Below, one piece after another: positions 50,525 to 59,044 of a stretch of DNA of 64,000 nt; the stretch's first letter is position 1; every line of letters starts with the position of its first letter. This DNA is from Devosia yakushimensis. GTDB lineage: Bacteria > Pseudomonadota > Alphaproteobacteria > Rhizobiales > Devosiaceae. The stretch covers positions 62,001 through 126,000 of the forward strand of contig NZ_BSNG01000004.1 of the NCBI RefSeq assembly GCF_030159855.1, read 5' to 3'. The translations under genes and the position numbers were made by a program. The notes beneath the pieces are model-generated. The model did not search any database. It had not been told where the DNA came from and was given only the letters and a program-made list of their open reading frames with translations.

Positions 50525-50737
50525 ATGACCAGGATGGACGAATATCTTCGTGGGAAAAGAGACGGTGTTCGGCTGGCGGTTACCTGGCTCCACCAGCGCG
50601 CGGAGCGCATGAATGACGGGCATGCCCGCCAGGTCTTGAACGATGCGGCGTTCAACTTCGGCGCTGAGATGGCTCAGGAGCGGGCTAAAGCTTCACCCCG
50701 TCCACCATCACCGCCCCCCCCGTCGCGATCTTCTTGA
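50525..50737 (+). CDS. Small hypothetical protein, overlapping the next convergent gene
   Basis: The protein is 70 residues. The N-terminal part (DEYLRGKRDGVRLAVTWLHQRAERMNDGHARQVLNDAAFNFG) looks like a helical core found in small Rhizobiales proteins, as far as I recall. The last 15 residues are proline- and serine-rich and overlap the end of the lipoprotein gene by 53 bp. GGGGGA before the ATG supports translation. A later in-frame ATG at 50534 is possible. The function is unknown. Confidence 0.5.
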   Translation: MTRMDEYLRGKRDGVRLAVTWLHQRAERMNDGHARQVLNDAAFNFGAEMAQERAKASPRPPSPPPPSRSS

Positions 50738-51944
50738 CCACCAGCCCATATTCGCTGCGCCCATTGCCTAAAAACCGGAACACGCCATCGCGCCCGTTAA
50801 AGCCGGTGGCCGAGATCAGCAGCGTCTGGTTATAGGGCGGGTTGGCCATGGAGAGTGTATTCACATTGGCCAGGATCGTGGCCGTATAGGCGATGGTCGA
50901 GAGCGGATGCGGCTGGGTGCCGAAGCGGGCCTGATACTCGCCGCGGATCGCATTGAGCCCGCCATCGTCGACACTGGGGAAAACCGCGCCGCTCAACGAC
51001 GCCGATTGCAAGATCGCCATGTCCCCCTGCCAATCGGCCGAGCCCACGAGGAGCACCCGGCCGGGCGCCACGCCCGCTTGCTGCAAGGCCGCGGCAAAAC
51101 CCGGCGCGCTGGCCCGATCAGGCAAAAAGAGCGTATCGATCACCCCGCTCTGGATCAGTGGCAGCGCCTGGCCGATGATTTGCGGGATTTCCCCGGCACT
51201 GGTGAAGCCATAAACCGCCTGCGGCTGATAGCCCGCCACCGCCGCCTGCTGCCGGAACGCCGCCTGTTGCGCCTGGCCAAACTCGCTATTGGGAAAAATC
51301 CCGGCAATGCCGCGTTTGCCTTGCGTCCGCACATAGGCCAGCGACCGCTTCATCTCGGCATCGGGCAAGACGCTCAAGAGGTATACCCCGGGGGCGGCGG
51401 CATTGGGATTGTTGGAAAATCCGATCAGCGGCAGTCCGGCCGAGCGCGCCACCGCGCCCGCCGCCGTCACCTGATCGGCCCGCAATGGCCCCAGGATCAG
51501 CTTGGCCCCATCCGACACGGCAGCACTCGCCGCGCTGGTCGCGCCCTCGATGCTGGTGCCCGTATCGCGCAGCGTGATGGTGATATTCTCGGCAATATTG
51601 GGATTGGCCTCGATGAAGCCGATGGCAAGCTTACTGGCATTGGCCAGCGCCATGCCTACCGAAGCCGTGCCGGGATCCCCGCTCAGCGGCAGCAGCAAGG
51701 CCACTTTGACCGGCCCCCGCCCAAAACTCTCCGAGGGCCCCGCCGCGACCGGCATGGGCATCATGCCCCCCTGTTGCATGGGGATGGGCTGCGCCTGTTG
51801 TTGCGGGCTCGAATCGCCAAAGGGAAAGCTGAAGGTGCGCGAGCCGATCTGGTATTGGCCGGGGGTGCAGGAGGACAGGGCGAGTGCCGCCGCCAGGAGC
51901 AGCGCCAACCGGATTCGCCCTGCGGATGGTCCGATATTGCCCAT
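50685..51944 (-). CDS. Penicillin-binding-protein activator / LpoA-type lipoprotein
   Basis: The protein has 419 residues. The signal peptide ends in the lipobox LSSC near residue 26. A glutamine- and proline-rich linker follows, and then a type-I periplasmic-binding fold (about 75-415) with VALLLPLSGDPGTASVGMALANA and KLILGPLRADQVTAAG. It resembles LpoA and ABC-type amino-acid-binding proteins. LpoA activates the PBP1A glycosyltransferase, but the assignment is by fold and location. It diverges from rsmI, as in other proteobacteria. Confidence 0.83.
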   Translation of the reverse strand: MGNIGPSAGRIRLALLLAAALALSSCTPGQYQIGSRTFSFPFGDSSPQQQAQPIPMQQGGMMPMPVAAGPSESFGRGPVKVALLLPLSGDPGTASVGMALANASKLAIGFIEANPNIAENITITLRDTGTSIEGATSAASAAVSDGAKLILGPLRADQVTAAGAVARSAGLPLIGFSNNPNAAAPGVYLLSVLPDAEMKRSLAYVRTQGKRGIAGIFPNSEFGQAQQAAFRQQAAVAGYQPQAVYGFTSAGEIPQIIGQALPLIQSGVIDTLFLPDRASAPGFAAALQQAGVAPGRVLLVGSADWQGDMAILQSASLSGAVFPSVDDGGLNAIRGEYQARFGTQPHPLSTIAYTATILANVNTLSMANPPYNQTLLISATGFNGRDGVFRFLGNGRSEYGLVVKKIATGGAVMVDGVKL

Positions 51945-52030
51945 CCCCTGCCCTCGAATTGATAGCAATCGGTTAACATCTTGAGCCGATATCGTTAACT
52001 CGGCGTCAATGACGTGCGACAAGCAGAGCC

Positions 52031-52918
52031 ATGACCGAACCCACCTCCGGCTATTTCATCGCCGGCACCGCCTTTGCCGCCCCGCCCCTCGCCCCCGGCC
52101 TTTATGTCGTGGCGACGCCGATCGGCAATTTGCGCGATATCACCATAAGGGCGCTCGAAACCCTCGCTGCCGCCTCTGTCGTGCTGTGCGAGGATACGCG
52201 CATGTCCGCGCGCCTGCTCGATCACTATGGCATCAAGGGGCGCCGGGTGGCGCTGCACGAGCACAATGAGCGCGCCAAGGCCGACGACATTGTCGCCCGC
52301 GTCGCTGCCGGCCAGGCCATTGCGCTGATTTCCGATGCCGGCACGCCGCTGCTGTCCGATCCGGGCTTTCCGCTGATCCGCGCTTTGGCCGAAGCCAATC
52401 TGCCGGTCTTCCCCATTCCCGGTGCTTCGGCCCTGCTCTCGGCGCTGGTCGTGGCGGGTCTGCCCACCGACGCCTTTGCCTTTCACGGCTTTTTGCCCAA
52501 CAAGGCCGGCGCGCGGGCCAATGCCATTACCGCGCTCAAGGATTCACGTGAAACTTTGGTGTTTTACGAAAGTCCCCGCCGGCTCGATGACACGCTGGCT
52601 GCCATGGCCGAAATCCTTGGCGAGCGGCAGACCGCCGTGGCGCTGGAGCTGACCAAGCGCTTCGAGCGCGTCCATCGCGGCACCCTGCCGGCTCTGGCCG
52701 CCGAATTCGCCGATAGCGAAACCAAGGGCGAAGCCGTCATCGTCGTTGCCGGCGCTGCCGAAGCCAGCACGCCGGATGCCGCCGATTGGCAGGCCGACCT
52801 GTCTGCCGAAATGGCCAAGCAGCCCTTGCGCGCGGCAGTCGATGAAGTGACCAAAAAATATGGGCTAAAGCGCAAGGAAGTCTACGATGCCGCCCTCGCC
52901 CTCAAAGCCGAAAAGTAA
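52031..52918 (+). CDS. rsmI: 16S rRNA (cytidine-1402-2'-O)-methyltransferase
   Basis: RsmI (295 residues) methylates the ribose of C1402 in 16S rRNA. The SAM-binding motif LYVVATPIGNLRDIT is near residue 24. VVLCEDTRMSARLL, ALISDAGTPLLSDPGFPLI and FPIPGASALLSALVVAGLPTDAFAFHGFLP are all present. It lies beside the LpoA-like gene and yraN, the standard arrangement. A parS-like site lies inside the coding region. Confidence 0.96.
   Translation: MTEPTSGYFIAGTAFAAPPLAPGLYVVATPIGNLRDITIRALETLAAASVVLCEDTRMSARLLDHYGIKGRRVALHEHNERAKADDIVARVAAGQAIALISDAGTPLLSDPGFPLIRALAEANLPVFPIPGASALLSALVVAGLPTDAFAFHGFLPNKAGARANAITALKDSRETLVFYESPRRLDDTLAAMAEILGERQTAVALELTKRFERVHRGTLPALAAEFADSETKGEAVIVVAGAAEASTPDAADWQADLSAEMAKQPLRAAVDEVTKKYGLKRKEVYDAALALKAEK
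52540..52555. other. parS-like site 10, GANTC variant, inside rsmI
   Basis: GGATTCACGTGAAACT has the exact core TTCACGTGAA with GATTC on the left. It lies inside rsmI, in the codons for KDSRETL. Confidence 0.6.
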
Positions 52919-53270
52919 GGCGCGCGTATCAGCCCAATTGGGCGGCCATCGCGGCGAGGCGCTGGCCGCCTGGTTCCTGCGGCTAAAACTCTACCGCATT
53001 GTCGAGACCCGTTACAAAACCCCGGTCGGGGAAATCGACCTCATCGCCGAGCGCTTCGGCGTGACGGTCTTTGTCGAGGTCAAGGCGCGCCGCGATGCCG
53101 CGAGCCAGGCTGAGACGCTCGAAGCGATCAACCAGCAGCGTATCGTGCGGGCAGCCGAATATTGGCTATCCCGCCACCCCGCGCTGGCGGCAACGCCACT
53201 GCGTTTCGACGTGATCTTTCTCACACCCCGCCGCTGGCCGCTGCACATCCGCAACGCCTTTGGTGGTTAG
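52887..53270 (+). CDS. yraN: YraN-family (UPF0102) endonuclease-fold protein
   Basis: The protein is 127 residues and fits UPF0102, a holliday-junction-resolvase-like fold. The acidic catalytic-type motif ETRYKTPVGEIDLIAERFGVTVFVEVKAR is present near residue 41. Family role in DNA repair or recombination is suspected but not shown. It overlaps rsmI by 32 bp in a different frame, so they are closely coupled. The stop meets the EEP gene stop. Confidence 0.88.
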   Translation: MPPSPSKPKSKARVSAQLGGHRGEALAAWFLRLKLYRIVETRYKTPVGEIDLIAERFGVTVFVEVKARRDAASQAETLEAINQQRIVRAAEYWLSRHPALAATPLRFDVIFLTPRRWPLHIRNAFGG

Positions 53271-54388
53271 ACCTGGTCGGAAATCTCCACCCAGATCAGA
53301 TGGTGATCGCTGGCGGCGTGGATTTCCTTGTCCAGCTCAGGAAACACTTCCCAGCGCTTGGGCCGGGAGCCCGGCCAGGCGCCCTTGCGGAAAATGCCCG
53401 CCGCGGTCACCCGGTCAAACAGCTTTGGCGACAACAGCAGATAGTCGATCTTGTTGCTGTCATTGCCCAGCCCATAGGTGCCCTTGCCGGCAAACTCGCC
53501 GGTCGAGAAATTGGGATGGTCGGTGACTTCCCTCAGATCGGTTTCTGCCAGGAGGCGCTGTAGCGGTTCGGAATCGGGCGTGTCGTTGAGGTCGCCCAGG
53601 ATGACGATTCCGTCGTGCCCCTCGGCACGCAGTCCCTCATAGATTTCGGCCGTGCGCTTGGCCTGGTCGCGGCGCTTGCCGATCGAATTTTCGTCATTGC
53701 CGCCGAATTTGGATTTGAAGTGATTGGGCAGGATCCAGATGGTCTCCCCGCCCGGCGTGATCACCTGATATTCCGGGCAATCGCGCGAATAGATGCGCTC
53801 GCCATTTTCCCGCATATCGGCAATGTGGCTGCGCATCAGGCCGACCGAATAGCCATTGGTGACCATCAGGCCCACGTCGATCCCGCGCTCGTCATTGCCA
53901 TCGATCAGCATGATTTCGTCATAGGGATCGCCGCCCAGCTTGAGCAGCACCTGTTCGGAAAACTGTTTCAGCGCAACGCGATCTTCCGCCTCGATCACTG
54001 CCAGGATATCGGCACCGGCTTCCTTGATCACCCGCCCGGTATTCATCACCGCCACGGCATTGTTGGGCTCGGTGCGCAATTCCACCCAGCCCACCCAATC
54101 GGCGCGGCCCTTGGCTGATATCACCATGGGCCCGGTCTTGGGCTGTTTCCAGAAGCTGCCGCGAATCTTGCGGAAGATGGCGAAAGGCGGATTGGGCGAA
54201 GTGAGCTTGAGCTCCTTGATCAGCACCAGCATCCGCTTCTTGTCGGCTTCGGAATACTCGTCCTTGTTGATCAGGACATTGATCTCGGCCACCGCATCGG
54301 TGATCTCGGCACCCTTGGCCTGGTCTTCCAGATTAAAGGCCCGGGGCCGGTCGAACAGATTCTCCACATTGAATGCTGCGATCTTCAT
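53267..54388 (-). CDS. Endonuclease/exonuclease/phosphatase family protein
   Basis: The protein has 373 residues. The EEP fold begins with IAAFNVENLFDRP and contains a later LAVIEAEDRVALKQF acidic site. ILPNHFKSKFGG is the catalytic His/Asn region, then VILGDLNDTPDSEPL and the C-terminal SDHHLIWVEI. It is a metal-dependent phosphoesterase; the substrate is not known. No signal peptide was seen. It is convergent with yraN and divergent from gshB. GGAG precedes the start at 54388. Confidence 0.88.
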   Translation of the reverse strand: MKIAAFNVENLFDRPRAFNLEDQAKGAEITDAVAEINVLINKDEYSEADKKRMLVLIKELKLTSPNPPFAIFRKIRGSFWKQPKTGPMVISAKGRADWVGWVELRTEPNNAVAVMNTGRVIKEAGADILAVIEAEDRVALKQFSEQVLLKLGGDPYDEIMLIDGNDERGIDVGLMVTNGYSVGLMRSHIADMRENGERIYSRDCPEYQVITPGGETIWILPNHFKSKFGGNDENSIGKRRDQAKRTAEIYEGLRAEGHDGIVILGDLNDTPDSEPLQRLLAETDLREVTDHPNFSTGEFAGKGTYGLGNDSNKIDYLLLSPKLFDRVTAAGIFRKGAWPGSRPKRWEVFPELDKEIHAASDHHLIWVEISDQV

Positions 54389-54536
54389 GGTGCCCTCCAG
54401 CGCATGAACAGCGCATGCACTATGCGCCGCCATTGTGACACTGGCGACTCGGGAAAAATCACTGGGCCAAAAGCTCTTGCGTCCGGCCGCGCCGCGCGCC
54501 ATGTCATTGCACTCATTGCCAAGCAAAGGGCCTTCC

Positions 54537-55478
54537 ATGTCGCTCAAAGTCGCCGTCCAGATGGACCATGTCGCCAGTATCAATCCACGCGGCGATTCCA
54601 CCTTCGCCCTGATGCTGGAGGCCCAGGAACGCGGACATCACTTGCTGCATTATACGCCCGACACGCTGGCCCTGCGCGGCAATGTGGTCTCGGCGCTGGC
54701 CGCCCCGATCACCGTCATCGACAAGCCCAAGGACGAGCATTTCACCCTGGGCGAAGCGAGCCGGATCGATCTGTCCACCCAGGACGTGGTGCTGATGCGC
54801 CAGGACCCGCCCTTTGACATGAACTATATCACGCTCACGCATTTGCTTGAGCGCATCCACCCCAAGACGCTGGTGGTCAATCCGCCGGCCGCCGTGCGCA
54901 ATGCGCCCGAAAAAATCCTCGTCACCGACTTCCCCGAACTGATGCCGCCGACATTGGTGACGCGCGATCGCACCCAAATCCACGAGTTCCGCAAGGAGCA
55001 TGGCAATATCATCGTCAAGCCGCTCTACGGCAATGGCGGGGCGGGCGTGTTCTTCATCCAGGAGGGCGACCATAATCTGGCGAGCTTGTTGGAGCTGTTC
55101 GAGGCCAATTACCGCGAGCCCTTCATGATCCAGAAATACCTGCCGGACGTGCGCAAGGGCGATAAACGCATCATCATCATTGATGGCGAGCCGGTGGCCG
55201 GCCTCAACCGCATCCCCGCCGATGGCGAAGCGCGCAGCAATATGCATGTCGGCGGCCGCCCCGAACTGTCCGAGCTGACCGAGCGCGAACGCGAAATCTG
55301 CGCCACCATCGCCCCGGCGCTGAAAGAGCGCGGCATGATTTTCGTCGGCATCGACGTCATCGGCGACTACCTCACCGAAATCAACGTCACCTCCCCCACC
55401 GGCATCCGCGAAATCAAACGCTTCGGCGGGCCAGATATTGCGGTGATGATCTGGGATGCGATCGAGAAGCGGCGGTAG
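54537..55478 (+). CDS. gshB: Glutathione synthetase
   Basis: GshB (313 residues) adds glycine to gamma-glutamylcysteine. The N-terminal part has VAVQMDHVASINPRGDSTFALMLEAQERGH. The ATP-grasp domain has IVKPLYGNGGAGVFFI and GDKRIIIIDGEPVAGLNRIPADGEARSNMHVGG. The C-terminus has VGIDVIGDYLTEINVTSPTG. AAAGGG precedes the ATG at 54537. It is close to rsmI and yraN, as usual, but the EEP gene stands between. Confidence 0.96.
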   Translation: MSLKVAVQMDHVASINPRGDSTFALMLEAQERGHHLLHYTPDTLALRGNVVSALAAPITVIDKPKDEHFTLGEASRIDLSTQDVVLMRQDPPFDMNYITLTHLLERIHPKTLVVNPPAAVRNAPEKILVTDFPELMPPTLVTRDRTQIHEFRKEHGNIIVKPLYGNGGAGVFFIQEGDHNLASLLELFEANYREPFMIQKYLPDVRKGDKRIIIIDGEPVAGLNRIPADGEARSNMHVGGRPELSELTEREREICATIAPALKERGMIFVGIDVIGDYLTEINVTSPTGIREIKRFGGPDIAVMIWDAIEKRR

Positions 55479-55534
55479 TTTTTCAGCTCAACCATTGCCG
55501 AACTAAGGATTGGCCTAATTCTTGGAGGTAAGAG

Positions 55535-55789
55535 ATGGCCAAGCCAATGCTATTCACTCAACACGCGCTGGACGCCGTGGCGGAGCGGCAGCTCGATCCG
55601 GTCTGGGTGGAGCTGACGGTTTTCGAGCCCCATTGGCAGGAGGCCGACCCAGGCAATCCCGACGTCATTCGCCGCTTCCGCGCCATTCCTGAGCGCGGCG
55701 GCCGTTACCTCCGCGTGGCTCTTGTGGAAACTTCGGCAGAAATCCGTATACTTTCGGCGTTCCTTGATCGCCGCGCGAGGCCCAAATGA
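55535..55789 (+). CDS. DUF4258 domain protein (possible toxin-like partner)
   Basis: The protein is 84 residues and fits DUF4258: FTQHALDAVAERQLDPVWVEL at the start and a central RYLRVALVETSAEIRILSAF. GGAGGTAAGAG just before the ATG is a strong ribosome site. The stop overlaps the start of the DUF2283 gene by four bases. Such pairs are sometimes listed as candidate toxin-antitoxin systems. There is no direct evidence of toxicity. Confidence 0.8.
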   Translation: MAKPMLFTQHALDAVAERQLDPVWVELTVFEPHWQEADPGNPDVIRRFRAIPERGGRYLRVALVETSAEIRILSAFLDRRARPK

Positions 55790-55980
55790 AGCCGACCGTC
55801 ACCTATGACCGCGAAGCCAACGCCGCCTATATCCGCTTTTCGCCCGAACCCATCGAGGAAAGCGAAGAGGTCTCGGAAGGCATTGTGCTGGACTATGACG
55901 CCGATGGGCGCATTGTCGGCATGGAAGTCCTGGACGCCCGCGCGCATCTGTCGCCTGATCTGCTCGACAAGGTCGCTTAG
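55786..55980 (+). CDS. DUF2283 domain protein, partner of DUF4258 gene
   Basis: The protein is 64 residues. The DUF2283 pattern is complete: TYDREANAAYIRFSPEP, EVSEGIVLDYDADGRIVGMEVLDA, then ARAHLS. The ATG overlaps the DUF4258 stop. The family is small, acidic and often paired with toxin-like partners. Function is unknown. Confidence 0.85.
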   Translation: MKPTVTYDREANAAYIRFSPEPIEESEEVSEGIVLDYDADGRIVGMEVLDARAHLSPDLLDKVA

Positions 55981-56005
55981 CCAAACAAGTCGCAGAGGTG
56001 GTTGA

Positions 56006-56938
56006 ATGCGTCCGCTGGCATCGCTCGTTGATCTTGCGGGCTTTGCCGCGGGCAATCCGGTCACTGTGGCGCGCTGCACCGCGTCCGGCATTATCGAGGA
56101 TTTTGTCACCGGCACTTGGCCGGATGGCCGGGCGGTCGTGGCGTCCGACCGCTTCTATGGTGCCAGCCTTGCCAAGCAACTCACCGGGGCAGCGGCCGCA
56201 ATCCTCGTCCGCGACGGGCGGCTTGATCCGGATCAGCCGGTGACGCGCCATTTGAGCGATCTGCCGCCTTGGGCCGCAGATATTACGCCGCGTCACCTTG
56301 CCCATCACCTTGCCGGCCTGCCTGCCGCCGGTGCGTTGGAAGCGCAGGCGTCAGGCGATTGGACCGAGGATTTTGTTTCCACGGCGCTGGCTGCCCTGCC
56401 GCGTTTGGTAACGCCACCCGGCACCAGCTATGCCTATTCAAATCTGGGCTATATTCTGCTCGCCCGGCTCGTGGAGCGCATTGCCGGCGAGCCATTCGCC
56501 GCCTTCGTCAATGCCCGCCTGCTTGCGCCGCTGGGCATTGCGGGCATGGCTTTTGTGCGGGATATCCCAGCCTATCCGCAGGTCGCTCATATGGGGCCGT
56601 GCCTGCCTCTGACGCAGGGCGATGGCGGGCTCTGGACAACCAGCCGCGCCTTTGCCCTGTGGCTGCGTCAGCAGAACCAGGACGCGCTGGGCATTGCCGG
56701 CATTGTCGAGGCTCCAGGGCAACTCGCCAATGGCATGACTGCGCCCTATGGCTGGGGTCTGGGCCTGCGGACCCATCACACCCAGCGCCTGCTCATTCAT
56801 GGCGGCGAATGGACCGGCGCTGTCGCCAAGGCCGTGCGTTGCCCCGCCCGCGGCATCGCCGTCGTCGCCATGGCGGCCAATTGCCCGTTCCAGACGCTGG
56901 ATCGCCTGGTCGAAATGGTGTTGAACGAGGCTTGGTGA
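56006..56938 (+). CDS. Beta-lactamase-fold serine hydrolase
   Basis: The protein is 310 residues. The class-C-like motifs are SLAKQ (SxxK, near residue 53), YSN (YxN) near residue 147, and HGG near residue 271. No signal peptide is seen, so it is probably cytoplasmic. Substrate may be an ester or peptide; beta-lactam resistance is not implied. AGAGGTGG precedes the start. A short gap separates it from the DUF2283 gene. Confidence 0.87.
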   Translation: MRPLASLVDLAGFAAGNPVTVARCTASGIIEDFVTGTWPDGRAVVASDRFYGASLAKQLTGAAAAILVRDGRLDPDQPVTRHLSDLPPWAADITPRHLAHHLAGLPAAGALEAQASGDWTEDFVSTALAALPRLVTPPGTSYAYSNLGYILLARLVERIAGEPFAAFVNARLLAPLGIAGMAFVRDIPAYPQVAHMGPCLPLTQGDGGLWTTSRAFALWLRQQNQDALGIAGIVEAPGQLANGMTAPYGWGLGLRTHHTQRLLIHGGEWTGAVAKAVRCPARGIAVVAMAANCPFQTLDRLVEMVLNEAW

Positions 56939-57009
56939 TCGCGCAGGACTGGCCCCCGCCCGTTTAAGCCGCTAATGCTGGTGGCCAAAAGCCGGGGACC
57001 TTTCAGCCA

Positions 57010-57642
57010 ATGCCCACCACGACATTCTTCGTCGCCTTCGCGACCCTGTTTGCTACTGTGGGCGTGGCCGATATCGCGTTCATTTTCGCCGCGCTCACCA
57101 AGCACAATACGGCTAAGCAGCGCTTTGCCTTCGCCACCCGCGGCGTTGTTATTGCCGGGGTGATCCTGTTGCTGTTCGGAGTTCTGGGCAGCGCTATTCT
57201 CGAAATTTTCGGCATTACCATTCCGGCGCTGCGCACGGCGGGCGGGCTGCTGCTCTTCCTGATTGCCATCGACATGGTCTTTGCCCGCCATTCGGGTGGC
57301 ACCGGCACGACCGATGAAGAAGAGGTCGAAGCCCGGCAACGCGAGGATATTGCCGTCTTCCCGCTGGCCATGCCGCTGCTGGCCGGTCCCGGCGCCATCA
57401 GCGCGGTGATCCTGCTCACCACCGGCGCCAGTACCAATCTCGAATTCTGGGCAGTGCTGGTTGCCGTCGTCGTGATTCTCTTCCTTGCCTGGCTGACCCT
57501 GCTGGTCGCCATCCCCATCCAGCGCGTGCTTGGGGTTACCGGGCTCGCCGTGGTGTCGCGCGTGGTCGGCATTCTCCTGGCGGCGCTGGCGGTGCAATTC
57601 GTCTTCGACGGCGTCAAGGCCAGCGGCCTGCTGGGCGGCTAG
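57010..57642 (+). CDS. MarC-family integral membrane protein
   Basis: The protein has 210 residues and about six transmembrane helices: about residues 5-25, 44-64, 70-88, 118-136, 142-165 and 175-195. The MarC pattern includes LRTAGGLLLFLIAIDMVFAR and the FPLAMPLLAGPGAISAVILL motif after the central charged loop. It was once thought to give antibiotic resistance, but the function is unknown. It is followed by a CtrA box and a small gene. Confidence 0.9.
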   Translation: MPTTTFFVAFATLFATVGVADIAFIFAALTKHNTAKQRFAFATRGVVIAGVILLLFGVLGSAILEIFGITIPALRTAGGLLLFLIAIDMVFARHSGGTGTTDEEEVEARQREDIAVFPLAMPLLAGPGAISAVILLTTGASTNLEFWAVLVAVVVILFLAWLTLLVAIPIQRVLGVTGLAVVSRVVGILLAALAVQFVFDGVKASGLLGG

Positions 57643-57683
57643 GCGCACCGTCCAAAATCTAAAAATTTCGTAAAATTGTTATG

Positions 57684-57698
57684 TTAATCAAGTCTTAA
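57684..57698. promoter_or_regulatory. Perfect CtrA box upstream of a 37-residue ORF
   Basis: TTAA TCAAGTC TTAA matches the CtrA consensus exactly. It is 73 bp before the ATG at 57771 and 42 bp after marC. Confidence 0.55.
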
Positions 57699-57770
57699 TG
57701 GCATGGTTGACCCTTCGACGCGAGGGGCGCACCTATCGTTCCCAGGACCGGAATGAGGCGGAGGGGGCCT

Positions 57771-57884
57771 ATGCGTATCACCGCAGCAATCGTCTTGCTG
57801 ATCTTTGCCATTATCGGCACCGGGGCAGCCGGGATCGGTGCCACGCGCACCGTGCCATCGGCCGTTGTCGATATTTCGCATTGA
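57771..57884 (+). CDS. Putative 37-residue membrane or secreted small protein
   Basis: GGAGGGGG lies just before the ATG. The peptide begins MRITAAIVLLIFAIIGTGAAG, a hydrophobic stretch that could be a signal peptide or a single membrane helix, and ends with a polar tail of about 16 residues. No relative is recognised. A perfect CtrA motif is upstream. It may be a real gene or a chance frame; the strong ribosome site and the upstream motif favour a gene. Confidence 0.45.
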   Translation: MRITAAIVLLIFAIIGTGAAGIGATRTVPSAVVDISH

Positions 57885-57913
57885 AACGGAAACGGCCGGC
57901 ATGAGCCGGCCGT
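57882..57913 (-). terminator. Hairpin downstream of the 40-residue gene
   Basis: ACGGCCGGC-ATGA-GCCGGCCGT is a perfect 9-bp stem. On the minus strand it is followed by TTCCGTTTC, a weak T-rich run. It lies 29 bp after the stop of the 57942-58064 gene and also follows the stop of the 37-residue ORF. Confidence 0.6.
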
Positions 57914-57941
57914 CAGCAATCCCAGCGCAAAAAGCCTCGGC

Positions 57942-58064
57942 CTATTTCTTGGCCACGTTGCCATTGCTGCCGGCGCCCAGTCCGGTGACGGGCTTGGCGG
58001 CGGCCAACTTGTCCTTCTTGGGCTTTTTGGCTTCCTTGTTGCTGCGCATCTGTCCTTTGGCCAT
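57942..58064 (-). CDS. Small basic protein of 40 residues
   Basis: The frame codes MAKGQMRSNKEAKKPKKDK, then a short hydrophilic tail with GAGSNGN and ending KK. Small proteins that begin MAKGQ-RSN-EAKKPK are widespread in proteobacteria, as I recall, and their role is unknown. GAGGAGG lies 8 bases before the ATG. A hairpin follows the stop. The high lysine content suggests nucleic-acid or membrane contact. It is shorter than common annotation cut-offs. Confidence 0.8.
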   Translation of the reverse strand: MAKGQMRSNKEAKKPKKDKLAAAKPVTGLGAGSNGNVAKK

Positions 58065-58150
58065 CTTCTGGTCCTCCTCGTGGTCGGGCGCCCGCCCGCA
58101 ATTACGCTGCCGAAGCTAATCCCGCCTCAATAGGCTGGCAAGGCCCGCCA

Positions 58151-58990
58151 CTACTTGGCAAAACCGCATCGCCCGGTCGGCAATAGTGCGGCAATGGCCC
58201 GCGGATCGCATCCGGTCGAGAGGAACGTCAGCCAGTCATTCTGGTTGCCGTAAAAGGCATTGCGGTCCACTTCCCCGCGCACGCCGCGCACCACCCCGGT
58301 CTGCGTCCACTGCCAGAAGGTCCAGGTGCGGTTCTTGTAGCGCTCATGCGGCTCGGCGGCCGTGGAGCGCAGCCAGAAGGCATTGGGGAAATATTCGCCT
58401 TCCAGAATATCGCGGTGGAAATTCATGTCGGTATAGATGATGGGCAGCTTGCCGGTATGGCGTTCCATCACGTCCAGCATCAGCCGGATCTTTTCCAGCG
58501 CATCGGCGCGGCTGGGCTTGTTCCTGCAGCTCGAATGATTGTTCCATTCGAGATCGAGCACCGGCGGTAGCGCATCGGGGTCGTTGGGTACATTGGCCAC
58601 GAACCAGGCCGCCTGTTCGGACGCCAGCGAGCACCAGGTCATGAAGTGATAGGCGCCGCGCGGCATGCCCGATTGGCGCGCGCGTTCCCAGTTCACCCGG
58701 AAATTGGGGTCGATATAGTCCTTGCCCTCGGTCGCCTTCATGAAGACGAAGTGGATACCGGCGCCGAACGCCGCGGGAAAATCCACATTCTCCTGATAGC
58801 GGGCCACGTCGATCCCCTGGATCGGCATATTGCGGGCCCGGTCGACCCCCTTATGCGGCCGGTTATCGCCCGGAATGGCGCCGTAAAGCCCACCGCCCGT
58901 CGAACAGGCCGCCAGAATGAACACCAATGCGGCGGCAAGGCTCGCCTTGGTCAGGGCGGAAATGGAAAAGAATGGCCGGCTGGCGGTCAT
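58151..58990 (-). CDS. GH25-type lysozyme, lipoprotein
   Basis: The protein has 279 residues. The signal peptide ends in LAAC near residue 29, so it is a predicted lipoprotein. The GH25 domain has the signatures GIDVARYQENVDFPAAF with catalytic Asp, VFMKATEGKDYIDPNFRVNWERA with catalytic Glu, and GAYHFM. VLDLEWNNH and IIYTDMNF follow, then FWQWTQTG near the end. It probably cuts peptidoglycan. A CtrA-like motif lies 55 bp upstream. Confidence 0.9.
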   Translation of the reverse strand: MTASRPFFSISALTKASLAAALVFILAACSTGGGLYGAIPGDNRPHKGVDRARNMPIQGIDVARYQENVDFPAAFGAGIHFVFMKATEGKDYIDPNFRVNWERARQSGMPRGAYHFMTWCSLASEQAAWFVANVPNDPDALPPVLDLEWNNHSSCRNKPSRADALEKIRLMLDVMERHTGKLPIIYTDMNFHRDILEGEYFPNAFWLRSTAAEPHERYKNRTWTFWQWTQTGVVRGVRGEVDRNAFYGNQNDWLTFLSTGCDPRAIAALLPTGRCGFAK

Positions 58991-59044
58991 CGGGCAGAAC
59001 TCTACGCAACAAATAAAATCTGCCTTTGAATCAACATGCTCGGG

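Noticed and set aside
49016..50623. A 535-codon frame antisense to rdgB and hemW
   Set aside because: Shadow of conserved genes; no motif and no ribosome site.
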